NCBI GenBank assembly: GCA_027618625.1
Contig: JAQCER010000290.1
Span: forward strand, 1 to 5,548
DNA length: 5,548 bases
DNA from: Verrucomicrobiota bacterium
GTDB lineage: Bacteria > Verrucomicrobiota > Verrucomicrobiia > Verrucomicrobiales > DEV007
Direction of reading: 5' to 3'
Within the stretch, counting starts at the first letter, position 1. The number at the start of each line of letters is the position of its first letter. This document shows positions 5,020-5,548 of this stretch, piece by piece. The position numbers and the translations under genes are program-made. The notes beneath the pieces were generated by a model. The model worked only from the letters and a program-made list of their open reading frames with translations. It searched no databases and was not told the origin of the DNA.

Positions 5020-5548
5020 ATGAAAAGGAAACGTCCATTCTCACTCCTCTCCTCACTCGGGGCACTCGTTCTCTGGGGCAGTCTACCCGCAGCAGGATAC
5101 GCGGGGTCCATCGATGACTTTGTGGCTGACTTTGCGAAAGCCTATCAAAGCAAAGATAGCATCCCCTCAGAAACACGGACAGCGGCAATCGAACAACTGC
5201 AATCGGCGCCGGATGCGCAAGCGGTCGGTAAAGCTTTGCGGCAACTCGTCCCTGAATTGGATGCGGCGATTCTTGAAGCAGATGCTGAGAAGTCGATCCA
5301 GGCTTTGATCAAGTTGACAGAAACGGGCGATCCTTTCCTTTCCGCTGAAGCGCACTATGCGATCGGCCGTCGTCTGGTTGCCGATCTCAAGCATGAACAG
5401 GCCCTCCCAGTTTTTCAAAAAGTCGCTAACGAGCTGGCGTCCCACTCACTGCGAGCAGGTGAATCGACCTACTATCTCGGAGTTTGCCAGGAAGAGATGC
5501 TTTTTAAACAAGAGGCACTCGGCACCTTCGAAACGATGGTGGCATTTT
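5020..5548 (+). CDS. Exported TPR-like protein, 3' truncated by window end
   Basis: An open frame starts at the ATG at 5020 and runs without a stop to the window end (176 codons visible). The first 28 residues form a signal peptide: basic MKRKR, hydrophobic 8-19, and likely cleavage after GYA (26-28). The mature part is helical and rich in Ala, Glu, Gln and Leu. Two segments look like tetratricopeptide repeats: SAEAHYAIGRRL...HEQALPVFQKV (about 108-135) and GESTYYLGVCQEE...KQEALGTFETMV (about 147-174). The small-residue and Ala-Leu spacing is that of TPR helices A and B. Such periplasmic TPR proteins usually act as scaffolds for protein-protein contact, for example CpoB/YbgF-like or outer-membrane assembly factors, but no specific family is recognisable. 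No ribosome-binding site is seen (AATCAACC before the ATG). The thioredoxin-like gene 150 bp upstream is also exported; joint transcription is possible but not shown. Confidence 0.78.
   Translation, partial: MKRKRPFSLLSSLGALVLWGSLPAAGYAGSIDDFVADFAKAYQSKDSIPSETRTAAIEQLQSAPDAQAVGKALRQLVPELDAAILEADAEKSIQALIKLTETGDPFLSAEAHYAIGRRLVADLKHEQALPVFQKVANELASHSLRAGESTYYLGVCQEEMLFKQEALGTFETMVAF

Overview
The window is chromosomal-looking DNA, moderately GC-rich by eye, most likely from the Planctomycetes-Verrucomicrobia group and more likely Verrucomicrobiota. This rests on the secreted FG-GAP/VCBS propeller protein, the particular style of acyl-peptidase-like alpha/beta hydrolase, and mostly absent Shine-Dalgarno sequences. 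It is an inference from protein style, not a marker-gene assignment. I see no phage, IS, CRISPR, rRNA or tRNA signal.

Layout: (1) 1-747, the 3' part of an alpha/beta hydrolase whose oxyanion and nucleophile motifs are both altered. (2) 748-1194, a gap with a strong hairpin just after the hydrolase, then a cluster of repeated GTGAATAAC elements that resemble DnaA boxes, a 12-bp palindrome and an A6-C-T6 tract. (3) 1195-2382, a secreted calcium-loop beta-propeller protein, followed 16 nt later on the same strand by (4) 2399-3178, a membrane-anchored DUF218 (YdcF/ElyC/SanA-type) protein. (5) 3188-3559, minus strand, QueD (queuosine/7-deazaguanine biosynthesis), tail-to-tail with the DUF218 gene with only 9 bp between. 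(6) 3715-4206, minus strand, a two-ribbon zf-TFIIB-like protein upstream of queD. (7) 4207-4416, a divergent intergenic region with a 16-bp palindrome and AT-rich inverted repeats. (8) 4417-4869, an exported thioredoxin-fold protein with a WCPPC active site. (9) 5020-5548, the start of an exported TPR-like protein that runs off the window.

The genes do not form one obvious pathway. Four of the six complete genes or gene ends with visible N-termini have a signal peptide or membrane anchor, so much of the region concerns the cell envelope or periplasm. queD is a housekeeping tRNA-modification gene. I find no convincing new multi-gene system. The most noteworthy points are the apparently disarmed or re-armed hydrolase active site, the DnaA-box-like cluster, a Gln in place of the first zinc-ligand His of QueD, and the palindromic operator-like site upstream of the thioredoxin gene.
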